Assembly: GCF_023630255.1 (NCBI RefSeq)
Contig: NZ_JALPRS010000003.1
Span: 415,786 to 479,785, forward strand
Source: Pontibacter deserti
GTDB lineage: Bacteria > Bacteroidota > Bacteroidia > Cytophagales > Hymenobacteraceae
Direction of reading: 5' to 3'
DNA: 64,000 nt
Position numbers and translations under genes: made by a program. Positions within the stretch are counted from its first letter, which is position 1; the number at the start of each line of letters is the position of its first letter. The notes under the pieces were generated by a model. It saw only the letters and a program-made list of their open reading frames with translations. It ran no database searches and was not told where the DNA came from. Shown in pieces: positions 51,500-59,886 of this stretch.

Positions 51500-52316
51500 G
51501 GTGCCCGGCATCCACTTTTTGTTGCTGTATGCGGCTTGGTCTGAATTTAGGGTCATAATGGAAAGCCTCAAACATAGAGGACGTTACTGAAAAATTGGTA
51601 TCTACGCCGATCAGGTCCATCAGTTCGAACGGGCCCATTTTAAAACCGCTGGCCTGCATCAGTTTATCAATGGTTTCTACATCGGCTACGCCTTCTTCCA
51701 ATAGCTTTAGAGCTTCTACGTAATAATGGCGCGCTACACGGTTAACGATAAAGCCCGGCGAATCTTGCGCCATAACCGGTGTTTTCTCCAGTTTCAGGGC
51801 CAGTTGTTTTATAGTTAAAGCTACTTCCGGGTTTGTTGCTGCCCCCGAAATAACTTCTACCAGCTTCATGATATGAGCCGGGTTAAAGAAGTGCATGCCC
51901 ACTACGCGTTCCGGGTTTGGTACGCCTGCCGCAATCCGGGTTATCGGAATAGACGAGGTGTTGGAAGCAAGTATAGTTTCGTCAGAGTTAATATCGGCTA
52001 GTTCTTTAAAAATACTCTGCTTTACTTCCAGGCGCTCTACCACCGCTTCTATGATCACATCACAGATCAGATCAAGGGTGTTGCCGGTAAAAGAAAGGTT
52101 GGCAAGAGTTGCGTCCTTTTCAGCTACAGTCAGCTTGCCACGTTCAATGCCTTTATCAAGATTTATAGTTGTGGTTTGCTGTGCCTTACTAAGCACCTGC
52201 ACGTTTATATCGAAAAGTATAGTTTTGTAGCCTGCCTGCGCACATATCTGCGCAATGCCCTGGCCCATAGTGCCGGCTCCAACTATACCTATTGTCTTTA
52301 TATTTTCGAATTTCAT
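51459..52316 (-). CDS. 3-hydroxybutyryl-CoA dehydrogenase
   Basis: 285 residues from ATG 52314-52316 (22 further residues are open upstream). Rossmann motif GIVGAGTMGQGIAQ at the N-terminus, HFFNPAHIMKLVEVI with the catalytic His, and the C-terminal helical domain ending HGRKSGKGFYNYK. It oxidises or reduces 3-hydroxyacyl-CoA, using NAD(P). pheS lies upstream, on the same strand. The Rieske-like gene overlaps its end, so cotranscription is likely. Confidence 0.92.
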   Translation of the reverse strand: MKFENIKTIGIVGAGTMGQGIAQICAQAGYKTILFDINVQVLSKAQQTTTINLDKGIERGKLTVAEKDATLANLSFTGNTLDLICDVIIEAVVERLEVKQSIFKELADINSDETILASNTSSIPITRIAAGVPNPERVVGMHFFNPAHIMKLVEVISGAATNPEVALTIKQLALKLEKTPVMAQDSPGFIVNRVARHYYVEALKLLEEGVADVETIDKLMQASGFKMGPFELMDLIGVDTNFSVTSSMFEAFHYDPKFRPSRIQQQKVDAGHHGRKSGKGFYNYK

Positions 52317-52410
52317 AGTCCTGGAATTGCTTATAAAACGAAGAGTGAATGCTCTGCTATACTTGTACGGCAAAACATTCACTCATTCAATTATTCAGTC
52401 ATTCAAAATT

Positions 52411-53436
52411 TTAGATAACTCCTTCAAACTGGCGAAGGAAGCGCACATCGTTCTCCGTGAACAGGCGCAGGTCTCTTATCTGGTACTTCAGCATAGTTAT
52501 ACGCTCAATGCCCATACCAAACGCAAACCCAGAGTATACTTTCGAGTCGATGCCGCAGTTTTCCAGCACGGCAGGGTCTACCATACCCGAACCACCGATC
52601 TCAACCCAACCGGTTTGCTTACAGATGTTACAGCCGTCGCCTTTACAGATCAGGCACGAAATGTCGATCTCGGCGCTTGGCTCCGTGAACGGGAAGAACG
52701 ACGGACGGAAACGTACTTTGGTGTCCTGGCCGAAAAGCTCCTTGGCAAAGTAGTAAAGCGTTTCTTTCAGGTCTTTAAAGCTCACGCCTTTGTTAACATA
52801 CAAGCCTTCTACCTGGTGGAACACCATGTGCGCACGGGCAGAAATAGCCTCGTTGCGGTACACACGACCCGGCATAATGCTGCGTAGCGGCGGCTGATTG
52901 TTCTCCATCAGGCGCACCTGCACAGTAGAGGTATGTGTGCGTAAAAGGCGGTTCTTGTCTTCACTCAAAAAGAAAGTATCCTGCATTTCACGCGCAGGGT
53001 GGTTTTCCGGGAAGTTAAGGGCTGTAAAGTTGTGGAAGTCGTCTTCAATTTCCGGTCCTTCGGCAACGTTAAACCCGATACGCTCAAAAATACGCACGAT
53101 TTCGCGGCGCACCAATGATAGCGGATGGCGGGTACCCAGCGTATTAGGTATAGTTGGTAAGGTGAAATCAAAGCCAGTATTGGTAGTGTTTTCCGTAACG
53201 TTGGAAAGTTGCTCCTGTGCCTGGTCGAAACGCTCCTGGGCACGGTTCTTTAATTGGTTTAACTGTTGGCCCACTTCGCGGCGCTGCTCCGGCGCAACCG
53301 TTTTTAAATCATCAAAAAGGGCTGCAATCTGGCCTTTACGACCTATATATGTAATTCTGAACTGCTCCAACTCGGCTGTATTACCAAGCGGGGCTGCTTC
53401 TATCTCCTGTGCTACTCTTTGTATGTTTTCAACCAT
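52411..53436 (-). CDS. pheS: Phenylalanine-tRNA ligase alpha subunit
   Basis: 341 residues from the ATG at 53434-53436; a TTG three codons upstream is less likely. Helical tRNA-binding N-terminus, then the class II catalytic core: HTSTVQVRLMENNQPP, PGRVYRNEAISARAHMVFHQVEGLYVN, and the C-terminal GIERITMLKYQIRDLR motif. An internal Cys cluster (CLICKGDGCNICKQTGW) is present, as in many bacterial PheS. pheT is not in this window. Confidence 0.95.
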   Translation of the reverse strand: MVENIQRVAQEIEAAPLGNTAELEQFRITYIGRKGQIAALFDDLKTVAPEQRREVGQQLNQLKNRAQERFDQAQEQLSNVTENTTNTGFDFTLPTIPNTLGTRHPLSLVRREIVRIFERIGFNVAEGPEIEDDFHNFTALNFPENHPAREMQDTFFLSEDKNRLLRTHTSTVQVRLMENNQPPLRSIMPGRVYRNEAISARAHMVFHQVEGLYVNKGVSFKDLKETLYYFAKELFGQDTKVRFRPSFFPFTEPSAEIDISCLICKGDGCNICKQTGWVEIGGSGMVDPAVLENCGIDSKVYSGFAFGMGIERITMLKYQIRDLRLFTENDVRFLRQFEGVI

Positions 53437-53666
53437 AGTATGCAAAGATAATAATTTGCAGGGTTTAACATCAATCCAAAGTATAGCTTACGCTACTCAA
53501 AGTTGGGCAGGTATAATTTTCAGATTCAAAATAATATAGCACCTTTACTATACTTTAGAGAAGCGCTGAGCATAAGTTTGCTTCTGTTTACCGACACAAT
53601 CAGGTTACTTACCGACTTTTTGCCTTTGCTTGCCTACTTAATATGGCCGTCTGATGTTGATTAAAG

Positions 53667-53674
53667 TAGATTTG
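53667..53674 (+). promoter_or_regulatory. Bacteroidota -7 promoter element TAGATTTG
   Basis: Exact TAnnTTTG match 25 bases before the ATG at 53699, giving a short leader. No convincing -33 TTG at the expected distance. Confidence 0.5.
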
Positions 53675-53698
53675 ATCAAAAATTAAAACAATACTGCT

Positions 53699-54508
53699 AT
53701 GGAAAATCAAAATTTAAACACAAAACAAAATTACAAAGGCTGGAAGGATCCCGGCGACAACAGAAGTGGTAGAGTAATGGGTGGCCTGGTGCTGGTGCTG
53801 ATTGGCGTAGTGCTTCTGGCTTATAAAATGAATGCACTCTTTTTGCCGCATTGGGTATTTTCGTGGCAGATGCTCCTGATCGTTATCGGTTTGTTTATCG
53901 GGTTCAGGCATTCGTTCCGCAAGCCAGGCTGGATCGTGCTGGTTATTATAGGTACTGTTTTCCTGATAGATGATTTTATACCTGAAATTGCATTCAGAAA
54001 CTACTTCTGGCCTATTCTGATCATCGGTATCGGGTTATGGGTAATCCTGAAGCCTAAAGGTGGTTATACCCGCCATTACAGGCCGACAGCACCAACTATA
54101 CCGCCTATCAACATGCCTGCAGGTGCACCTACAGAAAGGACTTTTTCAGAAAGTGCGCAGGCTACTTCGGATGATTATGTGAACTCCACAGCCATATTTG
54201 GTGGTGTAAAGCGAAATATACTTTCTAAAAATTTCAAGGGTGGCGAAATTGTGAGCGTATTTGGCGGCAATGAGCTAAACCTGACGCAGGCAGACATTCA
54301 TCATCCGGTTGTGCTGGATACCACACAAATATTTGGGGGAACATCCCTGATTATACCACCGCATTGGGAAGTAAGAAATGAAGTGGTGGCTATACTTGGT
54401 GGTGTATCGGATAAGCGTGTAATGTTGCCGGGCGGCTATGACCCCAATAAGGTACTTGTAATTAAAGGTACTGCGCTGTTCGGCGGGCTTGATATTAAGA
54501 GCTACTAA
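53699..54508 (+). CDS. LiaF-like / DUF5668 membrane protein
   Basis: 269 residues. N-terminal soluble stretch (GWKDPGDNRSG), then four membrane helices between about 26 and 120 and a C-terminal beta-rich domain with repeated FGG segments (IFGGVKRNI, VFGGNELNL, IFGGTSLII, LFGGLDI). This fits the cell-wall-active antibiotic response/LiaF C-terminal domain fused to a DUF5668-type membrane part. It precedes the LytS/LytTR pair by 17 bases, suggesting an envelope-stress sensor or regulator acting with that kinase. Confidence 0.82.
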   Translation: MENQNLNTKQNYKGWKDPGDNRSGRVMGGLVLVLIGVVLLAYKMNALFLPHWVFSWQMLLIVIGLFIGFRHSFRKPGWIVLVIIGTVFLIDDFIPEIAFRNYFWPILIIGIGLWVILKPKGGYTRHYRPTAPTIPPINMPAGAPTERTFSESAQATSDDYVNSTAIFGGVKRNILSKNFKGGEIVSVFGGNELNLTQADIHHPVVLDTTQIFGGTSLIIPPHWEVRNEVVAILGGVSDKRVMLPGGYDPNKVLVIKGTALFGGLDIKSY

Positions 54509-54525
54509 ACCCTGCTCTGCTGTAA

Positions 54526-55566
54526 ATGGCTCCGATGCGTGTAATATGGCTATACCTGGCGTGGGCGGCATTTTGGTCGGGGGTGCTGGTGCTGGTACTG
54601 TTGCCGGCAAACTATAACCTCACCCTGACCTTTAAAGATGCTTTGCTCTACAATGCACTGCTAACTATAGCCGGTTATGCTGCGGGTACTGGTTTGCGTT
54701 ACTATCAGCCAACACTGCGGCAGGGAGTATTGCTGCTGGCCTGGAGTTTAGGATTAGCCGGCATCTGTACGCTGGTTTATAGTTTCCTGATAACAAAGCT
54801 GGTACGCAATGAGCTATACTTAACATTTGTGGCAGATTCGTTGCCGATGCGTGTGGTATTTGGCTGGTTGCTCTTGTTGCTATTGTTGCTGTTAAACTGG
54901 TTTTGGTACTACACCAAAGAGCAGCGCCTGCTGGAAGAGCGCAAAGCCAACACCGAAAAACTGGCCCGCGAAGCAGAGCTTTATACTTTAAGACAGCAGT
55001 TGCAGCCACACTTCCTGTTCAATAGTCTTAATTCTATCAGTGCATTGGTGGTGGCAAAGCCGCAGGAGGCCAGAACCATGGTGCAGCAGCTTTCTGACTT
55101 TTTAAGAGGTACTCTCCGGAAAGAGAACCAGCAACAGGTAACGCTTACTGATGAACTAAGGCAACTGGAGTTATACCTGGCTATTGAAAAGGTGCGATTC
55201 GGGCACCGGTTAAAAACTGTAGTAGCTGTTGAAGATGAAGCAAAGTCTCTGCAATTACCGGCTTTGCTGCTTCAGCCGCTTGTAGAAAATGCCATTAAAT
55301 TCGGCCTTTATGGTACCACCGGCGAAACTGCTATAAGTATAGCCGCTAGCCGCAGCAATGCGGGTTTAGTTATACAAATTCAAAATCCTTTTGCTGCTGA
55401 TACCATGCAGGCGCAGGAAGGAACAGGCTTTGGGTTGAGCTCGGTGCAGCGCAGGCTATACTTGCTTTATGCCCGCCACGACCTGGTGCAAACGCAGCAG
55501 CTTGAGAACCAGTTTATCACAACCGTACATATCCCTCAGAACTATGATCAAGTGCCTAATTATTGA
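54526..55566 (+). CDS. LytS/YehU-type sensor histidine kinase
   Basis: 346 residues. Four membrane helices (about 7-26, 42-60, 66-90 and 108-128), coiled coil (EQRLLEERKANTEKL), then the His_kinase domain with the phosphorylated H162 in LQPHFLFNSLNSI, N-box LLLQPLVENAIKFGL and G-box GTGFGLSSVQRRL. It senses an envelope signal and phosphorylates the LytTR regulator whose gene overlaps its end. The 17-base gap to the LiaF-like gene suggests a three-gene operon. Confidence 0.92.
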   Translation: MAPMRVIWLYLAWAAFWSGVLVLVLLPANYNLTLTFKDALLYNALLTIAGYAAGTGLRYYQPTLRQGVLLLAWSLGLAGICTLVYSFLITKLVRNELYLTFVADSLPMRVVFGWLLLLLLLLLNWFWYYTKEQRLLEERKANTEKLAREAELYTLRQQLQPHFLFNSLNSISALVVAKPQEARTMVQQLSDFLRGTLRKENQQQVTLTDELRQLELYLAIEKVRFGHRLKTVVAVEDEAKSLQLPALLLQPLVENAIKFGLYGTTGETAISIAASRSNAGLVIQIQNPFAADTMQAQEGTGFGLSSVQRRLYLLYARHDLVQTQQLENQFITTVHIPQNYDQVPNY

Positions 55567-56287
55567 TGACGAACCGCTGGCCCGAAGTATAGTTGCCGAA
55601 TACCTGCAGCATCACCCGGAGATAACTATAGCCCAGGAGTGTGGCGACGGTTTTGAAGGTATAAAAGCCATAAAACAGCACCAGCCCGAACTAATCTTTT
55701 TGGACATACAGATGCCCAAGATAAACGGGTTTGAGATGCTGGAACTGGTAGAGCAGGCGCCCGGTGTGATATTTACCACCGCTTTTGATAACTATGCCCT
55801 GAAAGCGTTTGAAGCCAATGCCGTGGATTACCTGCTGAAGCCTTTTACACAGGAACGGTTTGATACAGCTCTTAGAAAATGGCAGGAAAAACGAAGTATA
55901 GAATCTGCTGAAAAACCAACTATAAACCTGAACGAAGTGCCCGACAAACAGCCCGAAGAGCGCGTGCGCATTGTGGTGAAAGCTGGTAACGATATCCGGA
56001 TTATACCAGTGCAGGATGTGCTATACCTGGAGGCGTATGACGATTATGTAAAGATCCATACCAAAGATGGTCTTTTCCTGAAAAAGAAGACGATGGGCTA
56101 TTACGAACAGGCACTTGACCCGGCTCAGTTTGTTCGTGTGCATCGCTCTTTTATGATCCCGTTTTCCCAGCTCACCCGCATAGAACCCTTAGAGAAAGAC
56201 AGCCACGTTGCCTTGCTGAAAAACGGCGTACGCATACCATTGAGCAAGAGCGGCTATACCCGGTTAAGAACTGTACTCGGACTGTAA
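55544..56287 (+). CDS. LytTR-family response regulator
   Basis: 247 residues from ATG 55544, which lies inside the kinase gene (23-base overlap). Receiver domain: acid pocket D8-D9, phosphorylation site D54 in PELIFLDIQMPKING, T/K near 82 and 104. Then a LytTR DNA-binding domain (about 145-247) with LYLEAYDDYVKIHT and RVHRSFMIPFSQL. It likely controls envelope genes, possibly the LiaF-like gene. Confidence 0.94.
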   Translation: MIKCLIIDDEPLARSIVAEYLQHHPEITIAQECGDGFEGIKAIKQHQPELIFLDIQMPKINGFEMLELVEQAPGVIFTTAFDNYALKAFEANAVDYLLKPFTQERFDTALRKWQEKRSIESAEKPTINLNEVPDKQPEERVRIVVKAGNDIRIIPVQDVLYLEAYDDYVKIHTKDGLFLKKKTMGYYEQALDPAQFVRVHRSFMIPFSQLTRIEPLEKDSHVALLKNGVRIPLSKSGYTRLRTVLGL

Positions 56288-56489
56288 ATTTTTTTTTGTA
56301 GTAATCTTTTGTGTTGCAACATTGACCAGGTGCAGAGCCTGCCTTGCTGTTCCTATAGTTTATGCAGGTGTTAGTCTATGTAACACAGCGGTTTGTCAGA
56401 AACAGGAGCTGAAACAGCCAAACATAGCTTTTTGCAATTTAGCTGGAAATGAGAATTTTATGCTCTTTTTGCTAAACAAAATACCCCTC
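56288..56489. other. Intergenic region, no gene seen
   Basis: Just over 200 bases between the regulator pair and the efflux operon. Contains a CTATAGTT word (56355) and an AT-rich run (TTTTTTTT near 56289-56296) that may be the T tract of a weak terminator. Confidence 0.4.
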
Positions 56490-56527
56490 TGGAAACTTTG
56501 GATATAAAAAACGTTTCCATAGTTTTG
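56490..56527 (+). promoter_or_regulatory. Promoter with overlapping inverted-repeat operator for the efflux operon
   Basis: TTTG (56497-56500), 19 bases, then TAGTTTTG (56520-56527) matches the full Bacteroidota promoter consensus. TGGAAAC (56490-56496) and GTTTCCA (56513-56519) are perfect inverted copies embracing the spacer. The TetR gene starts at 56535, seven to eight bases after the -7 element, so the repeat is probably its own operator and the message may have almost no leader. Confidence 0.72.
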
Positions 56528-56534
56528 TGCCGCT

Positions 56535-57176
56535 ATGAGTACCGCCGAATTAGAAGAAAAAACAAACGCCAAGACCAAAATCTCCTGTACTGCTTTCCAG
56601 TTGTTTTGCCAGCGTGGTATTAAAAGTGTGTCGATGGATGACATTGCCCAGTTTCTGAGCATGTCTAAAAAAACGATCTACAAGTGGTTCGAGAACAAGA
56701 ACGAACTTGTGGTGGCCTCTACGGGAGCTTACCTGCAGGATATGCAGGAACGTTGCGAGGTACACTTTAAGAGTGCCGGCAACGCCATCGAAGAACTTTT
56801 CAACATCATGGGCATGACGCGCGAGCTTTTCAACCAGTTTCACCCTTCCATCTTCCACGATCTGCAGAAATACCACCCCGAAGCTTTTAAACTATGGATG
56901 CAGCACCGCGACGATTACATGTTTGTGAAGATAAAAGAGAACCTGGAGCGCGGCATAAAAGAAGGCTTGTACAGAAAAGATCTGGATGTGGAAGTGATGG
57001 CAAAAGTGCGCCTGGTGCAGGTAGAGCTGCCTTTTAACCCGGTATTGTTCCCACCGCATAAATACGACCTGAAGCGTGTGCAGATGGCAACTCTGGAGCA
57101 CTACATGTTAGGCCTTGCTACCCTGAAGGGACACAAGCTGATAAACGAGCTTAAACACATTAAAGAAGAAGAATAA
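56535..57176 (+). CDS. TetR-family repressor of the efflux operon
   Basis: 213 residues. N-terminal HTH domain ISCTAFQLFCQRGIKSVSMDDIAQFLSMSKKTIYKWFENKNELV (about 16-60). The ligand domain is all-helical and not classifiable. It is the first gene of a TetR-TolC-adaptor-RND operon and should repress it. An inverted repeat (56490-56519) overlaps its promoter. The predicted start site is so close to the ATG that translation would be nearly leaderless. Confidence 0.92.
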   Translation: MSTAELEEKTNAKTKISCTAFQLFCQRGIKSVSMDDIAQFLSMSKKTIYKWFENKNELVVASTGAYLQDMQERCEVHFKSAGNAIEELFNIMGMTRELFNQFHPSIFHDLQKYHPEAFKLWMQHRDDYMFVKIKENLERGIKEGLYRKDLDVEVMAKVRLVQVELPFNPVLFPPHKYDLKRVQMATLEHYMLGLATLKGHKLINELKHIKEEE

Positions 57177-57205
57177 CCTATACCTACTATCTACCAGAAT
57201 AGAAC

Positions 57206-58675
57206 ATGAAAAAAGGAGTAAAACTGATAGCTGTGATTTTGGCACTGTTGGCGTTTACCGGGGTGCAGGCCCAGGAAGCGCAGCAGTTTAGCCTTCAGCA
57301 AAGTATAGAATATGCCCTGAAGAACCGCGTAAATCTGAAGGCTTACCGAAATGAAGAAGATATTGCCAAAGCAAGGGTAGGTGAGATCAGGTCTATTGGC
57401 CTGCCACAGATAGATGTTGCAGCCGAGGTAGGCAACAACTTTGTTAGGCAGAAAACACTTTTCGATCCCGAATTATTTGGAGGAGGGCCTGCATTGGAAC
57501 CCTTTGTTATTACACCGGAACAGATAGCATCCGGGGAACCTATTACGTTAACTCCTACCTACTCACAACCAGGGCCTCGTACTGAAGGATTGATAGCTGT
57601 TTCTTTTGTGCAGCCTTACGCTGGCAGTGCAGTGATCGCAGGAAGCCAGTTATTGTTCGATGGCTCTTACCTGATCGGGTTAAAGGCAGCTAAAACTTAT
57701 ACAGAGCTCTCCCGGAAAAGCACTATACAAAGCGAGATTGAGGTGGCAGAGCTGGTGAGCAAAGCCTACTATAGTGTGCTGGTGAGCCGCGAGCGCATAG
57801 AACTGCTGAACCAAAACCTGGCTCGCCTGGATACGCTGCTGAAGCAAACACAGGTGATGTTTGAGAATGGTGTCGCCGAAAAGCTGGATGTGGATCGTCT
57901 GCGTGTATCGGTGAACAATTTGGTTGTGCAGAAGCAAAGAACAGAACGCCTCTTGGAGCTAAGTGTGAATCAGCTAAAATTCCAGATGGGCATGGATCAC
58001 AAAGAACAGCTTGTGCTAACAGATAAGCTAAGTGAAGTAGAAGTGGATCTGGCTAAGACCATCGGCAAAGATAGTTTTAACTATAGCAACCGCATCGAAT
58101 ACTCAATGCTGGAGACACAGCGCGACCTGGCCATGCTGGACCTGCGTAACAAACGGTCCGGTTATCTGCCGAAGCTTTACCTGACTGCCCGCTACGGATA
58201 TAACGGGGTAGGTTCCAGCCTTTCGGATGTGCTGAATGTGCGAGCCGGTTATGACAATACAACCGATAGAAATTATTTCGATTTTGGGTACGTAGGCGTG
58301 CAGTTGACGGTGCCTGTTTTTGACGGTCTGCGCAAGAGTTACCAGATACAGCAATCCAAGCTGGCACTTGAAAATACAAAGCTGGGTTTCGATTTTCTGG
58401 AGCAAAGTATAGACCTGGAATTAGATCAGGCTTCTGCGGAGCTTACCAGCTCGCTGGAGTTAATGAGGTCGCAGCGCGAGAACATGGAGCTCGCCCAGGA
58501 AATTGCACGTGTTGCCAAAATTAAATACCAGGAAGGGGTAGGATCTAACCTGGAGGTTGTAACCGCCGAAACCGACCTGCGTGAGGCACAGACCAATTAC
58601 TACGCTGCTATGTTCGATGCCCTGATCTCGAAAGTGAATCTTGATAAAGCTACCGGTACCCTGTTAACTAAATAA
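57206..58675 (+). CDS. TolC-family outer-membrane efflux protein
   Basis: 489 residues with signal peptide MKKGVKLIAVILALLAFTGVQA. Two long helical repeats (about 150-270 and 370-475) with the coiled pattern of TolC-type proteins and beta segments between (YGYNGVGSSLSDVLNV, NYFDFGYVGVQLTVPVFDGLRKSYQI). It forms the outer-membrane channel of the tripartite pump. Starts 29 bases after the TetR gene. Confidence 0.93.
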   Translation: MKKGVKLIAVILALLAFTGVQAQEAQQFSLQQSIEYALKNRVNLKAYRNEEDIAKARVGEIRSIGLPQIDVAAEVGNNFVRQKTLFDPELFGGGPALEPFVITPEQIASGEPITLTPTYSQPGPRTEGLIAVSFVQPYAGSAVIAGSQLLFDGSYLIGLKAAKTYTELSRKSTIQSEIEVAELVSKAYYSVLVSRERIELLNQNLARLDTLLKQTQVMFENGVAEKLDVDRLRVSVNNLVVQKQRTERLLELSVNQLKFQMGMDHKEQLVLTDKLSEVEVDLAKTIGKDSFNYSNRIEYSMLETQRDLAMLDLRNKRSGYLPKLYLTARYGYNGVGSSLSDVLNVRAGYDNTTDRNYFDFGYVGVQLTVPVFDGLRKSYQIQQSKLALENTKLGFDFLEQSIDLELDQASAELTSSLELMRSQRENMELAQEIARVAKIKYQEGVGSNLEVVTAETDLREAQTNYYAAMFDALISKVNLDKATGTLLTK

Positions 58676-58712
58676 AACTATCGAAAAAAGAATACCTAAT
58701 CGACCAACTACT

Positions 58713-59867
58713 ATGAGAAGATTACTTGGAATAACATCTTTTGCCCTGCTTTTGGGCCTTGCATCATGCGGCAACGGCGACGACAAAGAGGCGCAGCTGG
58801 CAGACCTGAAAAAGCAGAAGCAAGAGATCGAAAATAAAATTACAGCACTGGAGAAAGAGCTGAAATCGGAAGGTAAAGGTGCAGCTTCTGAGAGAAGAAC
58901 AGTTCCGGTAACTGTTACTGCAGCCCAGCAGGATACATTCCGACATTACTTGGAAGTGCAGGGCCAGGTAGATTTTGACCAGGACGTGCATGTAAGTGCC
59001 AAGGTGCCGGGTGTGCTTACAAGTGTGCGTGTGCAGCGCGGCGACCGTGTGTCGAAAGGGCAGACCATGGCTACGATAGATGCCCAGGTGCTGGAGCAGA
59101 ATATTGCAGAAGTAAGAACACGACTGGACCTTGCCCGCATTGCCTTCGAAAAGCAGCAGAACCTCTGGAACCAGAAAATAGGAACAGAGATGCAATACCT
59201 GACTGCTAAGAATAACAAAGAGTCGCTTGAACGCAGCCTGGCTACTCTGCAGCAGCAGCGCGATCAGTATAACATAAAAGCTCCTATTAGCGGGGTTGTG
59301 GATGAAGTTATACCTAATGCCGGGGAAGCAGTAGCACCGGGTGTTGGCGTAATAAGAGTGGTGAACATGGCGGGTGGTAAGATAGTAGCAGAAGTATCGG
59401 AGGCTTACCTGAGCAAGATTAATAAAGGAGACAAGGCTATAGTACACTTCCCGGATCTGAAAAAGGAAGTAGAAACAATGGTGGATGTGGTTGGTAATTT
59501 TATTAATCCTGCGAACCGCACCTTTACTGTAGAGCTAAAGCTGAAAGATACGAAGGCTGTTGAGTTGCGCCCTAACCTGGTGGCTGTAGTGCGCATCCAG
59601 GATTATGAAAATGAGAATACCATTGTAGTACCGGTAAACCTGGTACAGAAAGATGAAAAGTCGGAGTTTGTGTATGTGGTGAAGAAGGACGGCAATGGTT
59701 ATGTGGCAACGAGGCAGGAGATAAAAGTTGGCCAAACATACAAAGGGCAGGCAGAAGTACTTAGCGGACTTACTCCCAACCACCAGATCATAACAGCCGG
59801 TTATCAGAACCTGAACGAAGGACAGCCTGTGGTGTTTGAACAAGCTAACAGCTTAGGCAAGAAGTAA
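58713..59867 (+). CDS. RND efflux periplasmic adaptor (membrane fusion protein)
   Basis: 384 residues. Lipoprotein signal ending LLLGLASCGNG (Cys19), so it is anchored in the membrane. Then a coiled coil (KKQKQEIENKITALEKELK), a lipoyl/barrel-sandwich region (VSAKVPGVLTSVRVQRGDRVSKGQ), a hairpin (about 130-180), and beta domains (ISGVVDEVIPNAGEAV, VPVNLVQKDEKSEF). It bridges the RND pump and TolC channel. Confidence 0.93.
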   Translation: MRRLLGITSFALLLGLASCGNGDDKEAQLADLKKQKQEIENKITALEKELKSEGKGAASERRTVPVTVTAAQQDTFRHYLEVQGQVDFDQDVHVSAKVPGVLTSVRVQRGDRVSKGQTMATIDAQVLEQNIAEVRTRLDLARIAFEKQQNLWNQKIGTEMQYLTAKNNKESLERSLATLQQQRDQYNIKAPISGVVDEVIPNAGEAVAPGVGVIRVVNMAGGKIVAEVSEAYLSKINKGDKAIVHFPDLKKEVETMVDVVGNFINPANRTFTVELKLKDTKAVELRPNLVAVVRIQDYENENTIVVPVNLVQKDEKSEFVYVVKKDGNGYVATRQEIKVGQTYKGQAEVLSGLTPNHQIITAGYQNLNEGQPVVFEQANSLGKK

Positions 59868-59886
59868 ACCCTACAACCCTGAAACT

